A stretch of DNA of 40,877 nt from Nostocales cyanobacterium LEGE 11386. GTDB taxonomy: Bacteria > Cyanobacteriota > Cyanobacteriia > Cyanobacteriales > Nostocaceae. The position numbers and the translations under genes are program-made. The stretch lies in the NCBI GenBank assembly GCA_015207155.1, contig JADEXK010000057.1:1-40877 (forward strand). Direction: 5' to 3'. This document shows, one piece after another, positions 8,542 to 16,721 of this stretch; the first letter of the stretch is position 1, and every line of letters starts with the position of its first letter. The notes beneath the pieces are model-generated. The model did no database searches. It saw only the letters and a program-made list of their open reading frames with translations, and had not been told where the DNA came from.

Positions 8542-9058
8542 AATTTTTTCTTAGATTATCAATAATAAATTTGAATCAAAAACAGATATTTTACAAAGCA
8601 TAGATGCCTGAACTCAGCCGTTGTCAGAGACTTAGAATGAAGCCTGAAGTTCTTATCCGTTGATAGAATTGCTCATGACTCCATCTTTGACTTGGTTTAT
8701 TTTTAGTTAAAAAAAACAAGCAACTTGCAGCACCTACATGATAAATATCTTGCCTTAGCCTGTAGCTATCTGCGGGAGAGTTACAAAACTCACTTTGCAG
8801 TTATGAGCTAGTATGCCCCAACAAAACCCAATTTTTCCATTGCTGGGGGTTCATCTTTCAGGATCATAGACCCTCAATTAGAACCTTCCAACCCCACCTC
8901 AATTTAGAACCATCAACTTAATCTATGTCAGTAGAGAGAAGATGTTCAAAATGGGTGGATGGAGATTTTATTCAGGAGTAGCGCCAAGGTGCAAGATATC
9001 AGTAAGCGGATTCTAGTTGCTTGCCAGTGAGGCGAAAAGAAATTCACCTACTTACGTT
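8542..9058. other. Gene-free stretch between DUF3177 and cp12
   Basis: This 517-bp stretch contains the likely promoter of the minus-strand DUF3177 operon at its left end and the 3' flank of cp12 at its right end. No convincing open frame or tRNA is visible. One oddity is a direct repeat, CCTCAATTAGAACC at 8872-8885 and CCTCAATTTAGAACC at 8897-8911, spaced 25 bp start to start. Confidence 0.5.
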
Positions 9059-9292
9059 CTAGTCTTCATAAACCCGGCACTCTGCTGCTTCTGGGTTATC
9101 ATCACAGTATTGTTCTAAAGAATTTTTTGACTTCTTATTGCGCTGGTGGGAGGCTTCAGCTTGCAGTTCTTCGACTGCATCCCAAGCCGCCGCACACTCA
9201 GCAGAGTTGCTACCGGAAGCATCACAGACTGCACGAGCTTGTTCTACTTCTGCTTCAATTGTTTCGTGGATTTTTTCTTGGATGTCGCTCAT
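9059..9292 (-). CDS. cp12: CP12 Calvin-cycle regulatory protein
   Basis: CP12 is a small, largely disordered redox linker that binds GAPDH and phosphoribulokinase in the dark to shut down the Calvin cycle, and releases them when thioredoxin reduces its disulfides. This 77-residue form is canonical. It has an N-terminal cysteine pair C23/C33, the AWDAVEEL core at 36-43, a C-terminal pair C63/C72, and the conserved tail PEAAECRVYED (67-77) that enters the GAPDH active site. All four regulatory cysteines are present, so both disulfide loops should form. It is monocistronic and diverges from the FIST gene. The gap to that gene has a TATACT-like -10 candidate about 31-36 bp before the start. Confidence 0.97.
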   Translation of the reverse strand: MSDIQEKIHETIEAEVEQARAVCDASGSNSAECAAAWDAVEELQAEASHQRNKKSKNSLEQYCDDNPEAAECRVYED

Positions 9293-9322
9293 AGTTTAGT
9301 CTCGTTGTATTGTTGTTGTACC

Positions 9323-9328
9323 AGTATA
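9323..9328 (-). promoter_or_regulatory. Candidate -10 box for cp12
   Basis: On the minus strand the hexamer TATACT (9328 down to 9323) lies 30 bp before the cp12 ATG. It matches the bacterial -10 consensus TATAAT at five of six positions. No good -35 box is seen at 17 bp, so this is only a candidate. Confidence 0.3.
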
Positions 9329-9826
9329 GAAAAAATTCAAGAATGGCATCTTTTTGTTCTATCGTTCACCATTCTAACCACTTAGCTGTTACGTTAGCGT
9401 TTTAGTCTGATGATCCATAATTAATACAACAGTAAGTAGCCCACATAGTATATCTATATTTATCTTTTAAGATTTTGTAGAGTCAGTACTCCGAAAGTAT
9501 AATCATACAATACATTTAGAATATGTAGTAGGGAATGACAGATCTAGTGCCGCTTTGCGGAAGTCAAAAGTCAAAGGTTCAATAAATTTTATGCTGGGCT
9601 TTTGCACTGTTGTGGATGGTATCTCCATTTCCGCAGTGCTGTACTAGTGTAGTTAAGCAAAAGTAACTGACTAGCTGATAACAAATCAGTTACGCTAGCT
9701 TCCTGGGATGAACAGGGCACTGAGGAGAGATAAATTTGACTGGTGTCAACTCTTGTACGATGCCATCCTGCCCAGGTGCAAAAATCAAATACTACTGGAT
9801 TAACAAGAGAAAGAAGCCCAAAATTC
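9329..9826. other. Divergent intergenic region between cp12 and the FIST gene
   Basis: This stretch is AT-rich near cp12 and more mixed after 9540. It should hold the promoters of both divergent genes. The frame of the FIST gene stays open back to an ATG at 9743, but that 28-residue extension looks unlike the family N-terminus. Minus-strand and other-frame open stretches here (for example 9589-10059) are overlaps with the FIST coding region. No RNA gene is apparent. Confidence 0.45.
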
Positions 9827-11068
9827 ATGGCAGACCAAATGCAATGGGCAAATGCCCTATCAACCCGACCTTCTTTGGAAGCAGCTGTTACAGATGTGGT
9901 AGAACAGGCTGTCTCGTCGTTAACAGTACCTGCGGATTTAGGGCTGGTATTCATTTCGTCTGCTTTTGCGAGTGAGTATTCTCGGCTTTTACCCCTGCTG
10001 GCTGAACAACTTTCAGTACCTGTAATGATTGGATGTAGTGGCGGTGGTGTAATTGGCACTACAGCTAGAGGAGAAACCCAAGAATTAGAAGCAGAAGCTG
10101 CACTTAGCTTAACTTTGGCGCATCTGCCAGGGGTGAATATGCGAGTTTTTCATGTTCTGGCAGAAGAATTACCTGATTTGGATAGTCCCCCAGATGCTTG
10201 GATTGATTTGATTGGTGTGCAACCATCTCCAGCGCCTCAGTTCATCTTGCTATCTAGTGCCTTTTCTTCAAGAATCAATGATTTATTGCAGGGACTGGAT
10301 TTTGCGTATCCTGGCTCGGTGATCATAGGGGGACAAGCTAGCGCTGGGGGTTTGGGTGGTCGGATGTCCCTGTTTTGTAACGATGCCTCTGGTGAGTTGC
10401 ACCAACGCCTGTATCGTGAGGGAACAGTCGGTTTGGCTTTGAGTGGCAATATTGTTTTAGAAACAATTGTAGCTCAAGGATGCCGTCCTATCGGTCAGCC
10501 GATGCAAGTCACAAAAGCCGAACGCAATATCATCCTGGAGCTAGATGAAAAAGTACCTTTGGTGGTGTTACGAGATTTGATTGCTAGTCTCAGTGAACAA
10601 GAGCGAACACTGGCACAACACTCTTTGTTTGTGGGCATGGCAATGGACGAGTTTAAGCTTTCTTTGCAGCAAGGAGATTTTTTAATTCGCAGCATCTTGG
10701 GAGTAGATCCATCTGGAGGAGCGATCGCAGTTGGGGATGTCGTCCGTCCTGGTCAACGCCTACAATTCCACCTACGTGATGCCGAAGCCTCCGCCGAAGA
10801 CCTGGAATTACTCCTAGAGCGGTATCAAAATCAACAAGTTGCCGAACCTTCTGCCTCTGCGGCTTTAATGTTTTCCTGTGTGGGGCGTGGCCAAGGGCTT
10901 TATGGCAAGCCTAATTTTGATTCGGAGTTATTTAGACGTTATATCCACGATATCCCTGTAGGTGGTTTTTTCTGTAGTGGAGAAATTGGCCCTGTTGGTG
11001 GCAGTACTTTTGTACACGGTTATACCTCGGTTTTTGGGATTTGTCGCCAAATTAGTGCTGAGTGCTGA
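9827..11068 (+). CDS. FIST domain sensory protein
   Basis: FIST_N/FIST_C proteins are predicted small-ligand (amino-acid-like) sensors found alone or fused to signalling outputs. This one is stand-alone. From the preferred ATG at 9827 it has 413 residues. The FIST_N half runs from about 25 to 215 and includes VFISSAFASEYSRLLPLL, the MIGCSGGGVIGT turn (about 69-80) and VIIGGQASAGGLGG. The FIST_C half runs from about 220 to 400 and includes the GGFFCSGEIGPVGGSTFVHGYTS block near its end. An upstream in-frame ATG at 9743 is less likely because its extension is basic and not family-like. The last codons and stop lie inside GCTGAGT heptamers (11056-11070), and the gene overlaps the convergent phosphoesterase by 17 bp. 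Confidence 0.88.
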   Translation: MADQMQWANALSTRPSLEAAVTDVVEQAVSSLTVPADLGLVFISSAFASEYSRLLPLLAEQLSVPVMIGCSGGGVIGTTARGETQELEAEAALSLTLAHLPGVNMRVFHVLAEELPDLDSPPDAWIDLIGVQPSPAPQFILLSSAFSSRINDLLQGLDFAYPGSVIIGGQASAGGLGGRMSLFCNDASGELHQRLYREGTVGLALSGNIVLETIVAQGCRPIGQPMQVTKAERNIILELDEKVPLVVLRDLIASLSEQERTLAQHSLFVGMAMDEFKLSLQQGDFLIRSILGVDPSGGAIAVGDVVRPGQRLQFHLRDAEASAEDLELLLERYQNQQVAEPSASAALMFSCVGRGQGLYGKPNFDSELFRRYIHDIPVGGFFCSGEIGPVGGSTFVHGYTSVFGICRQISAEC

Positions 11069-11076
11069 GTAAGGAA
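11052..11076. repeat. GCTGAGT heptamers shared by two convergent gene ends
   Basis: Two GCTGAGT units (11057-11063 and 11064-11070) encode the last residues and stop of the FIST gene on the plus strand. On the minus strand they encode the last residues of the phosphoesterase, whose TAA lies at 11054-11052. A pyrimidine-rich CTGCTCCCCTGCTTCCCC tract follows at about 11089-11108 inside the phosphoesterase frame. Confidence 0.75.
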
Positions 11077-12206
11077 TTATTATTTATCCCCTGCTCCCCT
11101 GCTTCCCCTAACAATAGGGTGCTGTTGTTATCAATGAAGGTGGGAATACCATCATTGGCGATCGCACCATAGGTCTGAATATGGTGTCGCACTGCTTGGG
11201 GAAAGTGAGGATAGTCTAACAAAGCATCTCCATCGGCAATAGTTGCCCAAAAGTCGCGCAGACTAGGTGCTAATTCTTCTGCCTGCGCTAATGGGAGGTT
11301 TAACGGGTGCTGAGTCAGTAACTTAACTAGAAATGGGAAAGAGCGATCGCCCATCCACTGCCGTGATAGATTTTGCAGGTTGGGGAAATCGGGTACTGAT
11401 TCTACACGATGCGATAAAATTTGCAACCATTGCCTACCGTGGTTATCTTGTTGAAACTCTAAAACCCGATAAGGATGAGGATAACTAACTAAAGAACCAG
11501 TGGTGATGTCATAAACACCTTCTGAACAAGCCACATCCTGAATGTGTAAATGTCCTGTAAATACTAGCTTGACTCCGTAGTATCGTAAAATTTGTAACAG
11601 TTGGGGGGCATTTTCCAACATGTAGCGATTTCCTATAGGATGGCGTGATTGATGAGGCAGATGCTCAACCACATTATGATGCACCATGACCAGTACTACT
11701 TCATTCGCGGCGGCTGCTAGCACTTCTTCTAACCAGATTAGTTGTTTGGTATCCAAACGCCCGATCTGCTGACCTTGTTCATTAAAAAAATTAGAATTGA
11801 GTCCAATTAGCCGGACTCCAGGCAGTAATTGATGAGTATAGTAAAGTTGCTGAGAATCTTCATAGCCAAACTTGCGGTAATAGTGGGGAAAATCAGCAAA
11901 ACCAATTGATTGCTGATTTGCCATCAAGACAGGAACATCATGATTACCAGGAATAACATAGGTGGGAAAAGGTAGCTGAGTTAATCTCTCTTGTAACCAG
12001 GTATGATTCTCCGGTTCGCTATGCTGAGTTAAGTCTCCTGGAAGCAAGAGGAAATCTAAATTAAGTTGTGTTAAATGTTCTATTACACTTTCAAAAGCTG
12101 GAATACTAGCTTCCACCAGATGAAAACGACTAGGATGATCCCAAATGGTATGAGGAAGCGCGATATGCAAGTCGCTAACTACGGCAAAGCGAAAGTTTAT
12201 AGACAT
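11052..12206 (-). CDS. Calcineurin-like metallophosphoesterase
   Basis: This is a binuclear metal-dependent phosphoesterase of the calcineurin-like superfamily; the substrate is unknown (the family includes cyclic nucleotide, nucleotide and phospholipid-type esterases). Metal-ligand motifs appear in order: D12 and H14 in VVSDLHI, GDLTQ (about residue 60-64), GNHD (about 87-90), VHHN (about 178-181), and GHLH (about 222-225). Together they make a complete active site. Length is 384 residues from the preferred ATG at 12206. An upstream in-frame start at 12293 would add 29 residues ahead of the first beta strand and is less likely. The C-terminal roughly 20 residues are asparagine-rich and repeat-derived, and overlap the FIST stop codon. 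Confidence 0.88.
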   Translation of the reverse strand: MSINFRFAVVSDLHIALPHTIWDHPSRFHLVEASIPAFESVIEHLTQLNLDFLLLPGDLTQHSEPENHTWLQERLTQLPFPTYVIPGNHDVPVLMANQQSIGFADFPHYYRKFGYEDSQQLYYTHQLLPGVRLIGLNSNFFNEQGQQIGRLDTKQLIWLEEVLAAAANEVVLVMVHHNVVEHLPHQSRHPIGNRYMLENAPQLLQILRYYGVKLVFTGHLHIQDVACSEGVYDITTGSLVSYPHPYRVLEFQQDNHGRQWLQILSHRVESVPDFPNLQNLSRQWMGDRSFPFLVKLLTQHPLNLPLAQAEELAPSLRDFWATIADGDALLDYPHFPQAVRHHIQTYGAIANDGIPTFIDNNSTLLLGEAGEQGINNNSLLSTQH

Positions 12207-12477
12207 TGATTTGAAGATAATGTTAAAAACAGGATGAAAAAATCTCTTTTCCACAAAGTATAACGCTTGCTGGGAAAACCTGTGTAGTAGCAACTAGATT
12301 TAACACCTTTAAACATTTAGTCTCAATGATATTACACAGTAAAAATTAATGACTAAAAATATGGAATAATCTATCTTAGAAGCTGTTGATTATGACTGAA
12401 ATTATTATTGTTAATTGGTTTGGTGATAACGCCTTTAAATCTATGTTAATTGCTAGCAAGATTTCACTTTGTTACTT

Positions 12478-12484
12478 AAAGGAG
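12478..12484 (+). promoter_or_regulatory. Ribosome binding site deciding the trmB TTG start
   Basis: AAAGGAG lies 8 bases before the TTG at 12493. An upstream TTG in the same frame at 12469 has no such site, and starting there would place this purine stretch inside the gene. This supports the TTG at 12493 as the true start. Confidence 0.75.
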
Positions 12485-12492
12485 TATCAATT

Positions 12493-13137
12493 TTGGCAGT
12501 AGTCCGAGTCCGCCAACATGTTAATCCACTTGCCAAAAAGTATCAAACACCAGCAAGTCCCTTAGACTGGGAAAAAGTTTATACACAGCCCAGCCAACCG
12601 CTACATATAGATATTGGCTGCGCTAAGGGAAGGTTTTTGTTAAAAATGGCACAGATAGCACCCGACTGGAATTTTCTGGGTTTGGAAATTCGGGAACCAT
12701 TGGTGGTGGAGGCGAACCAGTTACGATCTGAGTTGGGTTTAACTAATCTGCACTATTTATTTTGCAATGTGAATAACTCATTGCGATCGCTGTTATCTTC
12801 CTTACCTACAGGGACTTTACAGCGCGTCACAATTCAATTTCCTGACCCTTGGTTTAAAACCCGCCATGCTAAACGCCGTGTAGTGCAACCAGAATTAGTG
12901 GCTCAATTAGCTAATTATCTGGCAGTTGGGGGGATGGTATTTCTGCAATCAGATATAGAATTTGTGGCAGTAGAAATGCGCGATCGCTTTGCAGAAAATC
13001 CTGCATTTGAGCGACTGAGTACAGAAGAATGGCTAGCACAAAACCCGCTACCAGTCCCGACAGAGCGGGAAATAGGTACTCAAAACAAAGGTGAACCTGT
13101 TTATCGTGCTTTGTTTATTAAGCAAGATTACTCTTAA
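12493..13137 (+). CDS. trmB: tRNA (guanine-N7-)-methyltransferase TrmB
   Basis: TrmB transfers a methyl group from S-adenosylmethionine to N7 of G46 in the variable loop of tRNAs. From the TTG start the protein has 214 residues, the usual bacterial size. The SAM-binding motif I is IDIGCAKGRF at 39-48, followed by acidic loop GLEIREP (about 63-69). The family hallmark FPDPWFKTRHAKRR is at 116-129, where the aspartate and basic residues act in catalysis and tRNA binding. A strong AAAGGAG site fixes the start. The gene is transcribed away from the phosphoesterase and is followed by a 640-bp repeat-rich gap, so it is probably monocistronic. Confidence 0.96.
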   Translation: MAVVRVRQHVNPLAKKYQTPASPLDWEKVYTQPSQPLHIDIGCAKGRFLLKMAQIAPDWNFLGLEIREPLVVEANQLRSELGLTNLHYLFCNVNNSLRSLLSSLPTGTLQRVTIQFPDPWFKTRHAKRRVVQPELVAQLANYLAVGGMVFLQSDIEFVAVEMRDRFAENPAFERLSTEEWLAQNPLPVPTEREIGTQNKGEPVYRALFIKQDYS

Positions 13138-13777
13138 GTTTATTGGGGCTGTCTTATTTGTGGACTGGTTCTATCAACTGCTGACATCAGGAAGAAATTG
13201 GTGAGTAGTTCTTTAAACAGGCGATCGCGTAGCGCATTCATGGTCAATCATTTGTGGATTTTATCGGATTTTGCCCACAAACGCTAAGATCTTGCACCTA
13301 GCCCTGGCGATTATAAAGATGCCTCCGGCACGCTACGCGGTAAGCGCAGCTATGCCCTTTAGGGCTTTACGCGGCTATACAAACTAAGTCCACCTGCGCG
13401 GACTAACGAAAAATCAAGGTTTTTAACCCGCGTAGGCGGACTTCCCTCAGGGAAGACGCTGCGCGTCATGCCTGTGTCGCTGTGACTTCCAGTCGCCTGG
13501 TGCTGGTGCTGTTGTTAAAATCTACTTCAGAATGTGTATCATTTTCCAATTAAATGATACAAAAGTATTACCTCTAAATTGCGCTCAACGTTCTCCAAAC
13601 AGTTAATATTGCTTAACTTACCATGAATTGATTGAGGATTTCAGTAGAGTGTTAGTTAAAATGGCTACGAAGAACTAAAATGAAATTTGGTTGAAAGAAG
13701 CACCCCCACCAGCAACACCCTACTCATTCCCATCCTGATAAACTTGTTTAGCAAAATACTTTTGATAGCCTAAAAAG
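13138..13777. repeat. Repeat-rich gap with a cluster of small palindromes
   Basis: This 640-bp gap has no gene. Between 13320 and 13467 it packs at least five hairpins: TGCC-TCC-GGCA (13320-13330); GCCCT-TT-AGGGC (13354-13365); 16-nt arms AAGTCCACCTGCGCGG (13386-13401) and CCGCGTAGGCGGACTT (13428-13443), which pair with two mismatches; CTTCCCT-C-AGGGAAG (13441-13455); and GACGC-TGC-GCGTC (13455-13467). These look like several small dispersed repeats nested in or next to each other. A HIP1-like GCGATCGC is at about 13221. The rest (13480-13777) is AT-rich and probably holds the promoter of the next gene. Confidence 0.75.
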
Positions 13778-14641
13778 ATGAAAGCATCTGCTAATTTCGA
13801 CTTTGAGGACGAGAAATTTAACGCCCCCCCCTCTCAAGTCATCCCTTGGTGTCAGATGATTAATCCTCGGTATGGCACAGATGGCATCCAGCCTCACGGT
13901 TTGGCGATTAAGCTGGATAATGCCAATGCTGTGGGTTTTCAGCCAGATGAAAATTGGCAACAAGTGGAGCATGAATTTACCTCTGGAGTAGAAACGATTT
14001 TTATTACTACTACTCCAAAGTTAGTTATAGTCCGCCGGGGGCCTTTGTCTGTCAAAGACCGGGAAACCGGTAACAAATTGGGTACTCTTAAAGAAAATTA
14101 TGATGCTTTTTTAGCAGACAAACTTAAATTTAAAACCTTTACTCGCTACTTAATTTATTTGGTAGGAGAAAATAAAAAGTTTTTACACGAATCACCATTA
14201 CAATTAACTCTTAACGGTGCAGCCGGAGCAAGTTTCAGTAAGACTTACTGCGAATTTCAACAAGGAAGAGTCGTTGGTGGATTTGTGGCTGAACTAGAAA
14301 GAGCTTATGCTGTCTACCGCAAGCAACCACTGACACCAAAAGGCCCATTATTCCATGCTCATGGGATCTTTTGTCCGATAATTGAGTGTGAAGAAAGAGG
14401 CATTGAACCAAATACTGTGATGGTGGCTTCCACAGTGGACTACAAACATCCCACTGTGGGGACGTTAACCCAATACCTGATCGCCTCAGACTCTGTGGAA
14501 TCTGCAATGATCTGTAAGTCTTTTGAAGACCACAAGGAGTTTGGTAAGGAAGCTATCAAAGTAGAAACGCCCAAGATAGCAATGGCTGGAGTTTCCAGTT
14601 CTTATATTTATGCTGATGAAGATGATTATCCTCCTTATTAG
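13778..14641 (+). CDS. DUF5895-like cyanobacterial protein
   Basis: This 287-residue soluble protein opens with an acidic stretch (KASANFDFEDEKFNAP), then PPSQVIPWCQMINPRYGTDG (18-37) and a long mixed alpha/beta domain with no signal peptide or membrane helix. It resembles the cyanobacterial DUF5895 family, for which no activity is established. The tail is unusually acidic and tyrosine-rich (YIYADEDDYPPY), reminiscent of the flexible acidic tips of single-stranded-DNA-binding proteins, but that comparison is only suggestive. It stands alone, with a repeat-laden gap before it and a convergent mltA gene after it. Family naming is moderately sure; function is unknown. Confidence 0.68.
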   Translation: MKASANFDFEDEKFNAPPSQVIPWCQMINPRYGTDGIQPHGLAIKLDNANAVGFQPDENWQQVEHEFTSGVETIFITTTPKLVIVRRGPLSVKDRETGNKLGTLKENYDAFLADKLKFKTFTRYLIYLVGENKKFLHESPLQLTLNGAAGASFSKTYCEFQQGRVVGGFVAELERAYAVYRKQPLTPKGPLFHAHGIFCPIIECEERGIEPNTVMVASTVDYKHPTVGTLTQYLIASDSVESAMICKSFEDHKEFGKEAIKVETPKIAMAGVSSSYIYADEDDYPPY

Positions 14642-14644
14642 GGA

Positions 14645-14746
14645 GTGAGTAGGAAGTGGGGAGATGGGGGGATGGGGAAGATGAGGAAGATGAAGTAGGT
14701 GTTTTACCAATGCCCCATGCCCCATACCCAATGCCCCAATCCCTAT
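14645..14746. repeat. Heptamer and purine-rich repeats at convergent gene ends
   Basis: A purine-rich tract (about 14653-14700) contains repeated GGGGAGATGG / GAAGATGA words. It is followed by CCCCATG/CCCAATG-type heptamers at about 14710-14746 (units CCCCATG, CCCCATA, CCCAATG, CCCCAAT). The repeat runs up to the stop of mltA. This is the CCCCART-like tandem class of heterocystous cyanobacteria, also present at 7470-7483. Confidence 0.7.
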
Positions 14747-15969
14747 TTCTTGAGCAACAAATAGTATAGTGTGCCGTTACCACCTGTAACGCCGGCGCGA
14801 TCGCCTGCTAATTTACCAGATCCCATGAAATAATCGACTCTTCCTGGGCCTTTAATGGCGCTACCTGTGTCCTGATCGAGGACAAAGCGGCTCACAGTAC
14901 GATATTCCAGATTGCCAGCACTGGTGGGATAGGGAAATGATGTATGAACCAGTGCTAGTGCGCCCGGAGGCATGAGAGATTTATCTGTAGCGATGGAACG
15001 CTCTGCTGTAACTGGTACATTAATACTACCAGTAGCTGGTCTGCCAGCATTTTCTTGGAAGAAGACAAACCTTTCCCAGCGAGGCAGATAATTACTCAAC
15101 TCCTGGGGTTGACGCTGGAAAAAATTAATTATACCTGGCATATTCAATTGATTTGAGGACAACTTGCCGTCTTTGGCCAGTTGGCCTCCGATACTAGTCC
15201 AAGGGTAATCAGTTCCACCTGCAAAACCAACAGATGTGGTTTGGCCATTAGTTAACTTAATTTGGGCGGAACCTTGAATTTGTACCATGTATGCATCTAG
15301 GCGATTGCGGAACCACAGCATTTCTAAACCGCGCAGCTGGCTTCTATCCCCAAGTAAACCATCTTGCCCTTCCAAATCAACTCGTTTGGGATGGGGTTTA
15401 GCCCATTGAGCGAAATCTGGCGGTAGTCGATAAAGGGGATACTTATATTCGGGAGTCCTGACGCGACTAGCAGTATAAATAGGCTCGTAATAGGCAGTAA
15501 ACTTAACGGTACCCTTGCCATCATTTCCTACAGACTTATAAAAGTCAAATTCTCGACGGACAGCAGCTTGTAGTTCTGCAGGAGATTTGGAGTTAACAAC
15601 CAGTTGGCGGAAACGGATTAAACTCCGTCGCACGCGATCATGCGTAATCCCTTTAACTGGGTAGTTTTGATACGCAGCGATCGCGCTATTTCTTTGCAGG
15701 TAACTTAAACTGTGGTCAATTGCAGTTAATAAAGCCTGGCGATCGCCTGGTTTACCTGTTTGTCCCCAAAGTTGCTCATCCCAACCCAAGCAACCATGTC
15801 TGGGAGTACAATTGGTTCCAAGGGGAAAAGGTTTGAGTGGCGGCTGTAGTTCAGGATTAGTCGGGACTGGCGACGGTAAATTAGGAATTTGAGCAACAGC
15901 TGACCAGATGGTGTTTACAAGGGTAATTCCCAGACTCAGGGAAATTAAAGCAAGGGTTTTTCTCATCAT
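14743..15969 (-). CDS. mltA: MltA-type lytic murein transglycosylase with 3D domain
   Basis: MltA-type enzymes cleave the glycosidic bond of peptidoglycan with formation of 1,6-anhydromuramic acid, in the periplasm. This 408-residue protein begins with a signal peptide (positive start MMRK, hydrophobic stretch to about 25, cleavage likely near AVA-Q), and no lipobox cysteine is evident. The MltA domain (about 130-300) includes KFTAYYEPIY and the beta-barrel segment AYMVQIQGSAQIKL. The C-terminal 3D domain has DQDTGSAIKGPGRVDYFMG, with conserved aspartates D365, D367 and D379, the last being the likely catalytic acid. The gene starts directly after the stop of the small upstream gene, so translation is probably coupled. 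A proline-rich linker spans about 30-50. Confidence 0.93.
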   Translation of the reverse strand: MMRKTLALISLSLGITLVNTIWSAVAQIPNLPSPVPTNPELQPPLKPFPLGTNCTPRHGCLGWDEQLWGQTGKPGDRQALLTAIDHSLSYLQRNSAIAAYQNYPVKGITHDRVRRSLIRFRQLVVNSKSPAELQAAVRREFDFYKSVGNDGKGTVKFTAYYEPIYTASRVRTPEYKYPLYRLPPDFAQWAKPHPKRVDLEGQDGLLGDRSQLRGLEMLWFRNRLDAYMVQIQGSAQIKLTNGQTTSVGFAGGTDYPWTSIGGQLAKDGKLSSNQLNMPGIINFFQRQPQELSNYLPRWERFVFFQENAGRPATGSINVPVTAERSIATDKSLMPPGALALVHTSFPYPTSAGNLEYRTVSRFVLDQDTGSAIKGPGRVDYFMGSGKLAGDRAGVTGGNGTLYYLLLKK

Positions 15970-16224
15970 TTAGTTGAATCTTTCAACACTAGAGCTAAAA
16001 ACTGGTTCTACCCGGATTGCCACAATCCGGGATGGGCGTACAACCATATACTCCCCTTGAATATTCTTGATCGGTACGCTAATAAAGTCATTAGAAGCAG
16101 ACTTGGGCACAAGTTCGCCACTATACCACTTTTGAAATTCCTGAATAGTGGGAAAACGCACTTCTTCACGGTGACCACTTTCCAGTAGAAGGTATACGAC
16201 GTATTCATTTGGAGTTCTCGGCAT
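15970..16224 (-). CDS. Small conserved hypothetical protein upstream of mltA
   Basis: This 84-residue soluble protein (MPRTPNEYVVYLLLESGHRE at the start) has a compact beta-rich pattern: strand YVVYLLLESG, helix TIQEFQKWYSGEL (about 26-38), and strands DFISVPIKN and YMVVRPSRIVAIRVEP (about 58-74). I do not recognise a named family. Its stop codon directly abuts the mltA start, which implies one transcript and translational coupling. Its role may therefore be linked to the lytic enzyme, but that is inference from position. The ATG at 16224 has no strong ribosome binding site. Confidence 0.72.
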   Translation of the reverse strand: MPRTPNEYVVYLLLESGHREEVRFPTIQEFQKWYSGELVPKSASNDFISVPIKNIQGEYMVVRPSRIVAIRVEPVFSSSVERFN

Positions 16225-16721
16225 AAAGTTGAATGAATGATTTGCAACACATCCAACCCATTGTTAACCACGTAACCCCAGAATGGAAAGGGTAAGCATA
16301 CGGGAGCAAGAAAGGCTTTTTGGCAAATCTTTCCTTAAATTAAATACTCATAACTTGTCGCTCCTAAACACTTTACTTTTACTTTCACTCTAGACGGCCA
16401 ATGTTTTCGGCAGTTCCCAGCCATTTTTTGCAACAACGCATTGAAATCGCTCAAACTACGACTGCTGTAATTTGCTTACGCCAATGCAGGCGGTTATGTC
16501 AAGATTAATCTGAGGACTCAGACAAAATACTAAAATAAGTTAAGTTGGCGGGAATAAATCAAAGTATGTTAACCAATGTAAAATAATTGTAATTCAGTTT
16601 GTAGTGAGGACTTTAGTCCTCACTACGAGCTTATTTCAGTTTTTCACGCTACTTAATGTAGTTAGTTCATGACGGCTATTTAGATTAACCATATTGAAGT
16701 GGAATGGTTTGTTAGTTTGCG
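16225..16721. other. Gene-poor stretch with a perfect palindrome
   Basis: This 497-bp gap contains the promoter region of the mltA pair at its left. A 35-codon ATG frame (16401-16508, +) has no ribosome binding site and is probably chance or a remnant. The main feature is a perfect inverted repeat at 16601-16626. The rest is AT-rich and unremarkable. Confidence 0.5.
16601..16626. repeat. Perfect 26-nt palindromic dispersed repeat
   Basis: Arms GTAGTGAGGACT (16601-16612) and AGTCCTCACTAC (16615-16626) pair perfectly around TT. This resembles a dispersed palindrome common in Nostoc genomes. It lies 96 bp from the 3' end of the small minus-strand gene at 16722. It could act as a weak terminator but lacks a T-run. 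Confidence 0.7.

Noticed and set aside
9589..10059. 156-codon minus-strand frame antisense to the FIST gene start
   Set aside because: Overlaps the FIST coding region on the opposite strand and shows no family-like text; codons are typical of an antisense shadow.
16401..16508. 35-codon plus-strand frame (MFSAVPSHFLQQRIE...)
   Set aside because: No ribosome binding site and too short to judge; could be a remnant, but nothing supports expression.
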